Positions 1 through 10,300 of a DNA stretch of 64,000 nucleotides are shown here, piece by piece. How positions within the stretch are numbered: the stretch's first letter is position 1; each line of letters begins with the position of its first letter. The notes under the pieces were generated by a model. That model saw only the letters and a program-made list of their open reading frames with translations, was not told the origin of the DNA and did not search any database. Location: NCBI GenBank assembly GCA_033127725.1, contig AP026798.1, positions 1,612,001 through 1,676,000 on the forward strand, read 5' to 3'. This DNA comes from Bombiscardovia nodaiensis. Its GTDB lineage: Bacteria > Actinomycetota > Actinomycetes > Actinomycetales > Bifidobacteriaceae. Position numbers and translations under genes: made by a program.

Positions 1-1
1 A

Positions 2-394
2 GGCAGCGACATCACTATCGAAGACGCCCGAATTCTGTCTAAGGACGCCTTTTGGAACACTGAAAATGTCACAGTAAAGAACTCCTCTATTTACGGCGAA
101 TATCTAGGCTGGAATTCCAAAAATCTCACGTTCGAAAATTGCACTATTGAGAGCTTGCAAGGCTTGTGCTACATAGAAAATCTGACTATGCGTCACTGCA
201 GACTACTCAACACCAACTTGTCCTTTGAGTATTCAACAGTGGACGCGCAAATCGACAGTCACATCGACAGTGTGTTCAATCCCTCCGCCGGTATCATCCG
301 CGCTAAAAGTATTGGTGAAATAACCCTGGATCCCACCTGCATTGATCCATCTCGCACCCAGATTATCTGCCCACAAGAGACAGCTTCAAAGTAG
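2..394 (+). CDS. DUF3737 family protein, 3' part (5' end outside window)
   Basis: The reading frame is open from the window edge to the TAG at 392-394, so only the C-terminal 130 residues are seen. The visible part has short, evenly spaced hydrophobic/Asn rungs (for example the NVTVKNSSIYGEY, NLTFENCTIES and NLTMRHCRLLN segments). This is the pattern of a right-handed parallel beta-helix and matches my memory of the DUF3737 family, common in bifidobacteria and lactic acid bacteria. The family has no established function; a carbohydrate-related role is only a guess from the fold. A TTG at 155 could serve as a start but lies inside the repeat pattern, so it is not the real start. Confidence 0.75.
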   Translation, partial: GSDITIEDARILSKDAFWNTENVTVKNSSIYGEYLGWNSKNLTFENCTIESLQGLCYIENLTMRHCRLLNTNLSFEYSTVDAQIDSHIDSVFNPSAGIIRAKSIGEITLDPTCIDPSRTQIICPQETASK

Positions 395-552
395 GTTCAG
401 GCAGATGAAACCATAGAGGATTTATTGAATATGAAATGAAAAGTGGGTTTGCGGGAAACACCTCTCACAAACCCACTAGATATTGCTGTCCAAAACTGAC
501 TGGGCCAGGCACTTACGCAAACTCACAAACCCAAGCCCAGCAGCTAAACAGT

Positions 553-756
553 TCAGATGCCGAAGACCTTCTTAACGATTTTCTCCACGGTATCGCCGGA
601 GAGCTCAGCAGCATCGTTCTTGGTCTGGTTGATGCGGCCGAAGAGCTTATCGGCCTCTTCCACGGTAAACTCCTTGCCCGCTTCCTTGCCAATCTCAATC
701 ACATCATTGACGCTCCGAGCTTCGTTCAGCTTGTTTACCAGTGTTTTCTCATCCAT
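553..756 (-). CDS. Small Nif11-leader-like protein (67 aa)
   Basis: A 67-residue acidic protein with the layout of the Nif11-like leader family: an N-terminal helix (residues 1-13), an IGKEAGKEFTVEEADKLF segment, and an ELSGD segment where the family normally has ELSDEEL followed by a Gly-Gly cleavage site and a core peptide. Here the tail runs to VKKVFGI with no GG and no core. The ATG at 756 is chosen because AAGG lies 8 bases upstream; a GTG at 765 is the alternative. No peptide-modifying enzyme or peptidase-transporter lies nearby, so it may be a leader-like regulatory protein rather than a peptide precursor. The family call rests on pattern recognition only. Confidence 0.6.
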   Translation of the reverse strand: MDEKTLVNKLNEARSVNDVIEIGKEAGKEFTVEEADKLFGRINQTKNDAAELSGDTVEKIVKKVFGI

Positions 757-873
757 ATTGAGCACCTTCGTTCCTTGACTAACGGACTGTTTCTCGTCTC
801 TATTGTAGTGCCTTCCAGCGATTGCGTTTCCTGAACGGCCCAGCGCGTAAGTGGGAGCCGCTAAACTGGGCCT

Positions 874-1542
874 ATGTGTGGACGATTCGCGGCGGCTGTA
901 GACTACCAGGAACTCGCTGAGCTCTATGCGGCAACTGAAGGGTCTGGCCTGCCGCGCGCTTCTTGGAATATCTCACCCGGGCAGCAGATTGCCTTGCTTG
1001 CTCAAGATGAACACGGGCAGCGGCACTTGAACGCGGCCCTGTGGAATCTCGTGCCCCCTTGGGCTCCCTCGCTCAAGCTGGACTACCCCACCCACAACGC
1101 CCGGGTCGAATCCGCGCTTGAGAAACGCACCTACGGCGAAGCAGCGCGCAGCCACCGGGCGCTCATCCCCGCCTCGGGCTACTACGAGTGGACCCGCGCC
1201 CACGAGCCCTACTACTTTTGCTCCCCCAACAAAGAACCCCTGCTGATCGGCGGCCTCTACTCCTGGTGGCGGGCCGACGAGCGCTCCCCTTGGGTGCTGA
1301 CGGCCACCATTCTCACCAGGCAAGCTGAGGGCCGGGCGGCCCAAATCCATGACCGCATGCCAGTCTTGATTGACCCTAAGCTAGTAGATGACTGGCTGGA
1401 TCCGAACGTGGACGGCGCACAAATCCTGCCGGAGGCGGCGCAGACCGGGCTAGCTCTCTCGGCAGAACTCATCTGCTGGCAGGTTGCCCCTTTGAAGGGA
1501 GACGGACCGGAGCTGACTGAGGGCATTACCCTCAAATTGTAA
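874..1542 (+). CDS. SOS response-associated peptidase (SRAP / YedK-HMCES family)
   Basis: A 222-residue SRAP-domain protein. Family members react with abasic sites in single-stranded DNA through the alpha-amino group and thiol of Cys2, forming a shielding DNA-protein crosslink; the initiator Met must be removed. The sequence starts Met-Cys-Gly-Arg-Phe, putting the catalytic Cys at position 2, followed by the WNISPGQ segment, the NARVES/EK segment, ASGYYEW and the HDRMPV motif with the conserved His near the C-terminus. All family landmarks are present and the length is normal, so it should be active. It is a single gene, convergent with def, whose stop lies 22 bases away. The start is fixed because Cys2 must follow Met. 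Confidence 0.93.
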   Translation: MCGRFAAAVDYQELAELYAATEGSGLPRASWNISPGQQIALLAQDEHGQRHLNAALWNLVPPWAPSLKLDYPTHNARVESALEKRTYGEAARSHRALIPASGYYEWTRAHEPYYFCSPNKEPLLIGGLYSWWRADERSPWVLTATILTRQAEGRAAQIHDRMPVLIDPKLVDDWLDPNVDGAQILPEAAQTGLALSAELICWQVAPLKGDGPELTEGITLKL

Positions 1543-1564
1543 ACGTTTGCATGAGCACGCAGGC

Positions 1565-2230
1565 TCAGAGCTCGAAGCCCAGCTCCTCGGCGGCCTGGGT
1601 TGGCACCGGGTCGTAGGCCCAGTATTCGCCCAAGTTCTCGTCGGAAGTCAGACTACGCGGCTGAGCTTGGTCAATGTACACCTCACCACTCAGGTGGTCG
1701 GTCTCGTGTTGGAAAATGCGGGCCGGCCAACCGTGCAAGTGCTCCTCGTGCGCCTTGCCGGACTCGTCCTGCCAAGTGGCCGTAATGTCCAGCCAGCGCT
1801 TGCGCACAGCCTGGTAGCCCTCGAAGGAGAGGCAGCCCTCGTAAAAGCTGGCGCACTGGCTGCCGATGGGCTCATAGTGCGGGTTGATGATGGTCCGGAA
1901 GGGCAGCTCGGCAATTTCTCGCGGGTCATCCTCGTCGTCTCGCAGGTGGTCCTCAACTACCGCAAAAGCTAGTCCAAGACCGATTTGCGGGGCAGCCAGG
2001 CCCACGCCAGGCGCCTCCAGCATGGTCTGATGCATGGCTTCAATCAGCTTGGCTAGGGTCTTGCGCTTGAGCTGGCCCTCGTATGCTACGGCCGGCTGCC
2101 GCAGCACTGGCTCCCCCAGTTGCACGATTGGCAGAAGTTGCTCTTCGCCCGCCTGGGCGAGCGCCTGCTCTACCTCGGCGTTAAGCTCCGTGTCCACCTT
2201 CAAGTCTTTACCAAACATGACTTTTTCCAC
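1565..2230 (-). CDS. def: Peptide deformylase
   Basis: Removes the N-formyl group from nascent proteins at the ribosome exit; a metalloenzyme. The three family motifs are present in order: GVGLAAPQIG (motif 1), EGCLSF (motif 2, metal-ligand Cys) and QHETDHLSG (motif 3, HExxH with two His ligands and the catalytic Glu). The 221-residue length includes an N-terminal extension of about 30 residues, usual in actinobacterial deformylases. A second ATG four codons downstream (MFGKDLKV) could be the true start. The gene is monocistronic in the visible context: the next gene upstream on this strand, glmM, starts at 3780 and ends 170 bases before it. Confidence 0.95.
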   Translation of the reverse strand: MEKVMFGKDLKVDTELNAEVEQALAQAGEEQLLPIVQLGEPVLRQPAVAYEGQLKRKTLAKLIEAMHQTMLEAPGVGLAAPQIGLGLAFAVVEDHLRDDEDDPREIAELPFRTIINPHYEPIGSQCASFYEGCLSFEGYQAVRKRWLDITATWQDESGKAHEEHLHGWPARIFQHETDHLSGEVYIDQAQPRSLTSDENLGEYWAYDPVPTQAAEELGFEL

Positions 2231-2400
2231 TATTCCTTCCTATGAGCCCTGCGTCCGAAACACCTCGCTATTACCCGCACAAGGCTACGTGAAACCCGAA
2301 CTTTCCACCCAGTCAATTCCACAAGCCAGAGCCAGCGCCCAACAGGCAAATACATGCCAAAAGTCACTAGCTGAACCTTGCGGACTTGAAAGCGCACTCC

Positions 2401-3780
2401 TTACAGGGCCAGCTCGTCGGCCACAACTTGCGCCAGCCGCTGGCAGACCTCGTCGGCCTGCTCCTGGGTCTCAGCCTCGACCATCACGCGCACCAGCGGT
2501 TCAGTACCCGAAGCCCGCAAGAGCACCCGGCCCGTGTCTCCCAGGACCTGCTCTTCTCGCTCGACGGCTGCTTGCACCTTGGCGTTCGTGTTGGCCGCAG
2601 CCTTGTCCACGTTCGGCACGTTGACCAGCTGCTGGGGCAACTGTGGGAAGTCGGCCGCCAGCTCCTTCAAGCTCTTGCCCGAACGCACCACTTCCTTAGC
2701 CAGGGTCAGGGCTGTGAGCGTGCCGTCGCCGGTCGTGGCGAACTCGCGGTTGATGACGTGCCCAGACTGCTCGCCGCCCAAGGTGAAGCCGCCGCGCAGC
2801 ATCTCTTCCAATACATAGCGGTCACCAACCCCTGTTTGCACGGTGGCGATACCCATGTCTTTCAGGGCCAGCTTAAGGCCCAAATTGCTCATGACCGTTA
2901 CGACCAGAGTATCGTTGGCCAGCTTGCCTTCGCGCTGCTTGGCCCGGGCTAGAATGCCCATAATTTGATCGCCGTTGACCATGTTGCCGTCTTCATCCAC
3001 GGCCAGGCAGCGGTCGGCGTCACCGTCGAAGGCCACGCCCATAGCCGCGTCCGAAGCCTTGACCATGGCCTGGAGCTGCTCAGGATGGGTGGAGCCCGCG
3101 TGCTTGTTGATGTTGTAGCCGTCGGGCGAGGCATTAATCACCACCACGTCCGCGCCAGCCCGGCGCAGGGCCTCAGGTGCCACTACGGAAGTAGCTCCGT
3201 TAGCACAGTCGGCTACCAGGCGCAGTCCGGCAAGGGGCTTGGGCTGCACCTTGTCTGGCCCAGTCGGCGCTACCGACTCCACCAGGTGCTGGATGTACAT
3301 GTTCGTGGCGGTCACTTCGTCCCGGGAGATGCGCCCAACTCCTGCCCCTGTGGGCCGCTCCCAGTCCTGGCCGAGCACGGCCTCAATGTCGTCTTCCTTG
3401 GTGTCGGGCAGTTTGAAACCGCCGCGGGCGAAGAACTTAATGCCGTTGTCGGGCATGGGGTTGTGGGAGGCGGAAATCACCGCGCCCATCTCTACGTTCA
3501 GCTCAGAAGTTAAGTAAGCGATGCCCGGAGTGGGAATAATGCCCACGTCAATCACGTCGAAGCCACCGGCAGACATACCTGCCGCCAGGGCCGAAGCCAA
3601 AAAGTCGCCGGAAACGCGCGTATCGCGACCCACCAGAGCCCGCCGTCTGCCCTCCTGCTGGGAGCCAGAGCCCGAGCCAAGCACCCGCACCGCTGCGTCT
3701 CCTAAGTCCAGAGCCAGCTGCGCCGTCAGCTCCCTGTTTGCAAGTCCACGTACTCCATCAGTCCCGAATAGCCTGGGCAT
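2401..3780 (-). CDS. glmM: Phosphoglucosamine mutase
   Basis: Interconverts glucosamine-6-phosphate and glucosamine-1-phosphate in the cytoplasm, feeding UDP-GlcNAc for peptidoglycan. The protein (459 aa, normal length) begins MPRLFGTDGVRGLAN, the family N-terminus. It carries the phosphoserine loop ISASHNPMPDNG, the metal-binding DGDADR, the sugar-binding GEQSGH, and the C-terminal phosphate-binding RASGTEPLVRVM. The frame stays open 45 codons upstream of 3780, but the canonical N-terminus and a GAGG ribosome-binding site immediately upstream fix the start at 3780. Downstream on the same strand is def, after a gap of about 170 bases; the two are often close in bifidobacteria. Confidence 0.96.
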   Translation of the reverse strand: MPRLFGTDGVRGLANRELTAQLALDLGDAAVRVLGSGSGSQQEGRRRALVGRDTRVSGDFLASALAAGMSAGGFDVIDVGIIPTPGIAYLTSELNVEMGAVISASHNPMPDNGIKFFARGGFKLPDTKEDDIEAVLGQDWERPTGAGVGRISRDEVTATNMYIQHLVESVAPTGPDKVQPKPLAGLRLVADCANGATSVVAPEALRRAGADVVVINASPDGYNINKHAGSTHPEQLQAMVKASDAAMGVAFDGDADRCLAVDEDGNMVNGDQIMGILARAKQREGKLANDTLVVTVMSNLGLKLALKDMGIATVQTGVGDRYVLEEMLRGGFTLGGEQSGHVINREFATTGDGTLTALTLAKEVVRSGKSLKELAADFPQLPQQLVNVPNVDKAAANTNAKVQAAVEREEQVLGDTGRVLLRASGTEPLVRVMVEAETQEQADEVCQRLAQVVADELAL

Positions 3781-4070
3781 GTCACTCCTCGCTCCATCCA
3801 ATGCGAGCCGCCGAGCCCGCCAAACAGCATACAGCCCTAGCCTAATACCAGGAGGGCACCGGCAGGGCAGCAAGACAGAAGGCCCTGCAATTTCTCCACT
3901 GAGCGCGCGAGTCACGGATGGATTCGCGGGGAGCAGCGGCTTGCAGGGCCTTCTCTTCTTTACGCTTGTCTAGACAGCTTTCACCATCTGCGCGCCTGCT
4001 GACACCAAACGGCACCAGCAAGCGCGGCAAACAATCGTCTCAACCGCCGAAATTTACTGACAAACGTACA

Positions 4071-6692
4071 CTACTTGCGCAAGCCTTCGTTATAGGTCTG
4101 CACATGCAGGGCCCGGCGGGAGGCTTCCACGTTTTGAATAATCATGCCGCGCAGGGCCTTGGGCGCATCCCCGTGCGCTGCCAGCCAAGCGTCACCGGTG
4201 CGCACCAGCGTGGCTGGGTCGGCCTTGTAGGGGTAGAGGCCGCCTGCCGAGAGCGGGTTCAGGAGCGTTTCGGCAATATGGAAGGTCTTGTGGGCCCAAA
4301 CCCAGTCCACGGCCTCGAAATACTTGTCTATGTAGGGCGCATACAGGTCCTCATCGCCGGAACCAGAGAAGCCGTCGGCCGCCGCCTCAATCTGCGAGTT
4401 GGTCAGATTCTCATTGTGCAGGGCCTGATCCCAAGCCCAAGCCTTGGCCGCCTTGGTGGGGCGCACAGCGCGGGCACCCATAGCGAACTCGCGGTTTTCG
4501 GTGGTGTCGCGCTTGCTCAGCTCGGCTTCAATCTCGTCCTCGGAGGCCATGTTCTGCCCGGCGAGCGCGTGAATTACGGACCAGCGCATGTTGTTGTCCA
4601 CTTCCAAGTCCTTGAGCTCGCTGGAACCGGAGAGCATAGCGCGGGCGTGGTCCTCAAAGTCCTGGTCGTCGCCGTAGCCCAGGTAGGCCTGGACCAGCTG
4701 GAGCTGCTCGTCGGAGCCAGGCTCAGCTGCCAAGGCCAACTGCCAGAGGCCCTGCGCCACTTCTTCCAGAACTTCTGGCCGGCGGGACTTGGGCACAAAC
4801 GAATGAGCCGTGGTAGACAGCTGGCCCAGGGCGTAGCGGAAGGTGGTGGACTGATGCTCGCTCGAAAGCGTCTTCAAGACGAGCCGCACGAAGTCCTCAG
4901 CCGGGTACTCACCGTCGCGGGTCATATCCCAGAAGCTCAGGAGGACCACTGCACGAGCCAGGCTGTCCTCAAAGAGGTAGAGGTTCTCCTGGGCGAACTT
5001 CAGGGATTCAGCGTCCAGACGCAGCTTGGCGTAGGTCAGGTCGTCGTCGTTAATCAGCATGAAGTCGGGGCGGACCTTGCCCACCACTTCGCTGATGGCC
5101 GTGGACTCGCCGTCGATGTCGAGCTCGAAGCGGTCGGTGCGCACAACCTTGCCCTCGCCGTTCTTAGAGTAGAAGCCAATACCGAGGCGGTGAGGCCGCA
5201 GGACTGGGCTCTCCTCGGGTGCGGACTGCTCGATAGACATGGCCGTAATGCGGCCCTCGGCGTCGGTCGAAACCTTGGAGGTGAGCGTGTTGATGCCGGA
5301 CTCCTCCAACCACTGGGCGGACCAGGCTTTCAGGTCGCGGCCGGAAGTGGCCTCTAGCTCGGCCAGGAGGTCAGCCAGGGTGGCGTTGGAGTAGGCGTGC
5401 TTCTCCAGGTAGTTGTGGATGCCCTGGAAGAACTGCTCGCGACCCACGTAAGCCACCAGCTGCTTCAAGACAGAAGCGCCCTTGGCGTAGGTGATGCCGT
5501 CGAAGTTGACCTCGGTGTCGTGCAGGTCGTTGATCGGCGCCACAATCGGGTGCGTGGTGGGCAGCTGGTCCTCGGTCAGGGCCCAGGACTTCTCGCCCGA
5601 GCAGAAGGTGGCCCAGTCGTCGGACCATTCGGTGGCCTCAGCCGTGCACAGGGTGGACATGAACTCGGCGAAGGATTCGTTCAACCACAGGTCGTTCCAC
5701 CACTTCATGGTCACCAGGTCGCCGAACCACATGTGGGCCATCTCATGCAAGACGGTCTCCACGCGGCGGTTAATCTTGGCACCGGTGGCCTTGGACTCGA
5801 AGATGTACTGGTCGCGGAAGGTGACCAGGCCAATGTTTTCCATGGCTCCCGCATTGTATTCGGGCACAAAAATCTGGTCGTACTTGGCGTAGGGGTAGGG
5901 CACGCCCCAGGTCTTGGCGTAGAAGGCGAAGCCCTTCTTGGAGATGTCGAAGAGGTAGTCGGCATCCTTGTCGAGCGCAGACTTCAAAGCCTGGCGGCAG
6001 TACAGGCCCATGGGCACCGTGCGGCCGTCCTCGTTGGCGTACTCGGTGGTCCACTGGGCGTAGGGGCCGGCGCAGATGGCAGTTAAGTAGGAGCTCATCC
6101 TGGGCGTGGTCTCAAAAGTCCAGCGCTTGGAGCCCTCTGCTGGCGCCTTTTCCAGGGTGCCAGGCTTGGTCTGCTGGTCTACGGGCTCGCAGGAGGAGGC
6201 GGGCATGTTCCCCAAGACGATCCAAGACTCAGGGGCCACGACCGAGAAGTCGAAGGTGGCTTTGAGGTCGGGCTGGTCGAAGACGGCGTACATGCGGCGG
6301 GCGTCCGGCACCTCAAACTGGCTGTAAAGGTAGACGCGCCCGTCGGAGGGGTCCACGGACCGGTGCAGACCCTCGCCCGTATGGGAGTAGTCGCACAGGG
6401 CCTTCACCTTCACCTCGTTGTGGACCTTCAAGCTTTTGAGCTCAATGCGGCTGTCCTGCCAGACCTTGGCCGGGTCCAAGGCCACGCCGTTGAGCTCCAC
6501 CGAGTCCACCCGGGAGCCGATCAAGTCCAAAAACGTTGAGGCCCCGCGCTTGGCGGCGTCGAAGCTGATGACCGCCTCCGAAGTAAAGGACTTGGGCCCC
6601 TGGGTCAGGTCGAGACTGACCGTGTACTTGGGGTTGGAAACGATGCTCGCGCGCTCTTGTGCTTCCACGCGAGTCAGATTGGCTCCTGGCAT
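4071..6692 (-). CDS. pepN: Aminopeptidase N (M1 family zinc metallopeptidase)
   Basis: Cytoplasmic exopeptidase that trims N-terminal residues from peptides. The 873-residue length is typical. The substrate-binding GAMEN motif (in NAGAMENIGLV) is followed by the zinc site HEMAHMWFGDLVTMKWW, in which HExxH supplies two His ligands and the Glu base. The third ligand is the Glu of LWLNESFAEF. The C-terminal half is the helical ERAP1-like domain. No signal peptide is seen. The gene stands alone; its upstream region (6693-7255) contains the leader of the first RCC1 gene on the opposite strand. Confidence 0.96.
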   Translation of the reverse strand: MPGANLTRVEAQERASIVSNPKYTVSLDLTQGPKSFTSEAVISFDAAKRGASTFLDLIGSRVDSVELNGVALDPAKVWQDSRIELKSLKVHNEVKVKALCDYSHTGEGLHRSVDPSDGRVYLYSQFEVPDARRMYAVFDQPDLKATFDFSVVAPESWIVLGNMPASSCEPVDQQTKPGTLEKAPAEGSKRWTFETTPRMSSYLTAICAGPYAQWTTEYANEDGRTVPMGLYCRQALKSALDKDADYLFDISKKGFAFYAKTWGVPYPYAKYDQIFVPEYNAGAMENIGLVTFRDQYIFESKATGAKINRRVETVLHEMAHMWFGDLVTMKWWNDLWLNESFAEFMSTLCTAEATEWSDDWATFCSGEKSWALTEDQLPTTHPIVAPINDLHDTEVNFDGITYAKGASVLKQLVAYVGREQFFQGIHNYLEKHAYSNATLADLLAELEATSGRDLKAWSAQWLEESGINTLTSKVSTDAEGRITAMSIEQSAPEESPVLRPHRLGIGFYSKNGEGKVVRTDRFELDIDGESTAISEVVGKVRPDFMLINDDDLTYAKLRLDAESLKFAQENLYLFEDSLARAVVLLSFWDMTRDGEYPAEDFVRLVLKTLSSEHQSTTFRYALGQLSTTAHSFVPKSRRPEVLEEVAQGLWQLALAAEPGSDEQLQLVQAYLGYGDDQDFEDHARAMLSGSSELKDLEVDNNMRWSVIHALAGQNMASEDEIEAELSKRDTTENREFAMGARAVRPTKAAKAWAWDQALHNENLTNSQIEAAADGFSGSGDEDLYAPYIDKYFEAVDWVWAHKTFHIAETLLNPLSAGGLYPYKADPATLVRTGDAWLAAHGDAPKALRGMIIQNVEASRRALHVQTYNEGLRK

Positions 6693-6919
6693 GCTTGCGT
6701 TCCTTTCTGCTGCCGTATTCGCTCGTGCCCGCTCGCCTGCGCCCGGTCCAGCCGACTACTGCTGCCTACCTTTGGCACCGCGAGGGTTCATACCCTCCCA
6801 CTCTATCCGCAACCGTGCGCAATTCCCCCTCCTCCCGCGCCCCTCCCGCTTTGAGCAGACCCGCGCTCGCTCAGATGCGCGCAAGACCCGCCACTAACCA
6901 ACAACAGGAGCTTAAAGAG

Positions 6920-7033
6920 TTGTGCTGTTTAACGCGATTACATATAATAAAAGCGCTTCCCTTAGCGATAAGGAAGGCTCCAAGAGCCGGGGCATTCCCC
7001 CGGCATTTCTTTCGTCCGTCAGGGATTCCCGAG
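6920..7033 (+). ncRNA. Orphan copy of the DUF3800-type leader RNA with its own promoter
   Basis: A promoter reads TTGTGC (6920-6925), 17-base spacer, TATAAT (6943-6948). The predicted transcript starts near 6955. It holds a hairpin with arms CTTCCCTTA / TAAGGAAG (about 6956-6975), a GGCTC-CAA-GAGCC stem-loop and a GC stem GCCGGGG-CATT-CCCCCGGC (6986-7004), then a U-rich stretch. The block matches the element at 11004-11093, and the pair C-G in the first hairpin there is U-A here, a compensating change. Similarity ends at GTCAGGGATTCCC (7019-7031), exactly where the DUF3800 start codon follows in the other copy; here unrelated sequence follows. A related CTCCCGCTTTGAGCAGACCC stretch lies upstream near 6844, matching one near 10834. 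Whether it makes a stable RNA is inference. Confidence 0.55.
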
Positions 7034-7071
7034 TTATACGCACACATTTTGGCCATTAACCCGTATATCCC

Positions 7072-7312
7072 TAACTTACACTGGTTGAATATCCATACTC
7101 AGATAGTAATGCTAGACTTTGTTTGAATAAGAAGGGCGGTAGCGTGTCTGAATCGGTTGGGGAATCGGATTCGCCGCGTATCGGCCAAAGCAAGTTTCCT
7201 GAGTTTTTGCGGGCGGAGTGCTTTCCAGCACTGGTAGCGCTCGTTTGGAGGGGTTATGCGTCGTTTTCATTCAGCCAGCGCAGTTGTGCTCGCGCTAGCG
7301 CTCACTATCCTA
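7072..7312 (+). repeat. Duplicated promoter, leader and signal-peptide segment, copy 1
   Basis: This stretch is nearly identical to 13463-13701. It contains an extended -10 element TGCTAGACT (7110-7118), about 130 bases of 5' leader, the GGAGG ribosome-binding site before ATG 7256, and the first 18 codons of the signal peptide up to the poly-G run. The leader can fold locally (AGTGCT-TTCC-AGCACT near 7217-7232). A T5/T4 length difference between the copies argues against a conserved leader peptide. Confidence 0.8.
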
Positions 7313-10300
7313 GGGGGGGGGGCTGCTAATTTAGTGCAGCCCGCCCACGCCAATCCCGCCCACAGCAACTCCTCCCAACCCCATATCACCCCCCGAATCG
7401 AAGATTCTGAAACCAAAGACGGTTTCACTTTCACACCCGTATCAGGCTCTACAACTGGCGGAACCGATATCACCATCACGCCACCTACTATGCCCAAAGA
7501 CCTGAAATTCACAAAAATCAGTACAGGAGGTAATTACACCATCGGCATCGCAACCGACGGCTATTTATATTCATGGGGTGCAGGGGCACACTTGATTGGG
7601 CAGAGTTCATCGTCGAATTACGTCCCCGTAAAAGTAAACGCACCGGTCAAATTTACCGACATCAGTGCCGGCCCCAGCCACGCTTTGGCGATAGGAACCG
7701 ACGGCAAAACTTACGCATGGGGTCGTAACAACTACGGACAACTCGGAATTGCCTCCACCTCAGGGACAAATACCGTAACAACTACGCCAACACCCATAGA
7801 CGGCAATTTTCATTTTACAAAAATCCGAGTAGGTAAATCTGGGGATAGCTTCTCATTGGGATTGACCTCGGACGGCGCTATCTATTCATGGGGATCAAAT
7901 TCAATTCACCAATTAGGCAGGCCAGACAACGACCGCTCCGGCACTCCCAATCCGACTCCGAAACCCATACAAACCAGTGCCAAGTTTAAAGATATGAGCG
8001 CCGGAGGATGGTTCGCTCTAGCTCTGACCGCAGATGGAATAGTGTATGCCTGGGGCAGAAATCACGGTGAGCTGTGCAATGGGACCACTAACGATCACGG
8101 AGATTACAGACCGGATACAGGTTCCGCAATACCGACTCCCATAGCTTCAAGCCTCAAATTCGCTGTAATCGCTGCAGGTGGGAGACATGCCGTTGCCCTT
8201 ACTTCTTCGGGAATCATGTATGGCTGGGGAGACAATGTCTGCGGTCAACTTGGCACTACCTATAACATGGGCCGAGATGATGGCTGGAGCGCCGACGTGC
8301 CCGTTACAACACCACAAAGAGCGCAAACAAGCCTTACATTTGTCAGCGCTGATGCTGGCTATGATTCGACCGTAACCTTGGCAGCAAATGGTGTTGCTTA
8401 CGCATGCGGAGAGAACGACTACGGCCAATTGGGTAACGGTTCCTCAGATTCTGACGGCTATGGACTGCACCCCTATTTTAGCGCGGTCTCAACCAACGCT
8501 CGCTTCACAACCATCAGCTCACTCGGTGGCGTAATTGTGGCTATCGCTACCGACGGTACAGCTTATGGCTGGGGCTGGGCAAGTGACGGCCAACTTGGTA
8601 ACTACCCTCCTCAAACAATGCAGAAAACACCTGTCCCGGTTAGCGACCCTACAGTTACCATCGATTACGCCATGTTTGATAACCGTTATTACGCCAGTGC
8701 AACGCAGGATCCAGTTACCAAACTTTGGCATATTGTCTCACCAGCACATGCCGAAGGCGCTGTTGACGTTGTCATGTACTGGAAGATTAGTGGGGCCCAG
8801 CAGCCAGAGGTCACCTTTAAATTCACTTACAAGGCGCCCCGCGTTGTCAGTTTTGAACTGAACGGTGCGCCGGGCACAAAACCAGCGAACCAGCAAGTGC
8901 CACCGAACGGGCACGTAACTTGGCCCAACCCAACTCCCACCTGGGATAAGCACTGGTTTGACGGGTGGTTTACTAGCGGTGGGAAGGCATGGGATTTCGA
9001 TACTCCTGTTAGCGCGGATATGACGCTGACTGCTAAGTGGGAGGTGTATCAGTTTTCAATGAACCCGAATCATGGGTCCACTAATGGCAGCCCCACTGCG
9101 ATTACGCCGCCGGCGGCGCCTACCGGGATTCGGTTTATGCAGGTGAGCGCGGGAGACCGGCATACGCTGGCAATCGGGTCGGACGGTAACGCCTACGCCT
9201 GGGGCAACAATACGAGCGGTCAGCTAGGCACACGTATCAGCGCCGGGGGCACGGCCACCGCTCCCGAACGCGTACGCTCCCCAGCAGGCGTGCGATTCAC
9301 CCAGGTCAGTGCCGGCGGCAACCATAGCCTGGCCATCGACAGCAGAGGCCACGCCTGGGCCTGGGGCTGGAACTACTATGGACAGGTGGGCGTGGAAGAT
9401 AGCGCCAACCAGCCCATCCCCGTAGATCTCAGCGCCGCCGGACGACTGCCCACTAACATCGTTCAGGTCAGCGCCGGAGGCTGGCACAGCCTTGCCATCG
9501 ACACCAGCGGGCACGTTTGGGTCTGGGGACTCAACCAAAACAACCAGCTGGGTATCACGGCCAACGCGGGCAACTACATGCCCAACAAGACGCCCACCGA
9601 CTTGAACGTCAGCGGACGGCTGCCGGCGGGCATCAGTCAGGTCAGCGCCGGAGCCAAGCACAGCCTGGCCATCGACGCTAACAAACACGTTTGGGCTTGG
9701 GGAGACAATGTCTCGGCACAGCTGGGGTTGCTCGCCGGAAGCAGCGGCGCCGCGCCCACCGACCTGAACGCCGCCGGCAGACTCACCGCAGCCATCATCA
9801 AGGTCAGTGCCGGAAATGAGCACACCCTCGCCATCGACACCAACGGACACGCCTGGAGCTGGGGCAACAACCGATACGGCCAACTCGGTCACACCACCAA
9901 CTCCGGCATCATATTGAACGTGTACACACTCACCGACCTGAGCGCCGCAGGGAGGCTGCCAGCCGGTATCAGCGACATCAGCGCAGGCGACAGCCACAGC
10001 CTGGCCATCGACAGCTCAGGGCATACCTGGAGCTGGGGGTCCAACGAGAGCGGGCAGCTGGGTGTGACCACTAACAACGGTAACACCCAAGCCAACCCCA
10101 CACCTATCGACCTGAACGCCGGAGGGCGACTGTCCAACGCAATCAACCGGATCAGTGCCGGGGGCAGTCATAGCGCGGCCATCGACAGCGACCAGCAAAT
10201 CCTGGTATGGGGCGACAACAACTACGGGCAGCAAGCCGACGGAACGATTAGTAATGTAAGCAATCCCGCACCCAGACAGCCTAACCCGCAAAAGCTCATT

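Noticed and set aside
3918..5357. Long plus-strand open frame opposite pepN
   Set aside because: Shadow of the high-GC pepN codons; low-quality composition and no family pattern, while pepN on the other strand is unambiguous.
7123..7329. Small open frame in the RCC1 gene 1 leader
   Set aside because: It has a TTG start without a ribosome-binding site, and a length difference in a T run breaks it in the nearly identical leader of gene 2, so it is not a conserved leader peptide.
9224..9997. Long minus-strand frame opposite RCC1 gene 1
   Set aside because: Repeat-driven shadow frame: the Val/Gly/Asp-rich repeats are the reverse complement of the RCC1 repeats.
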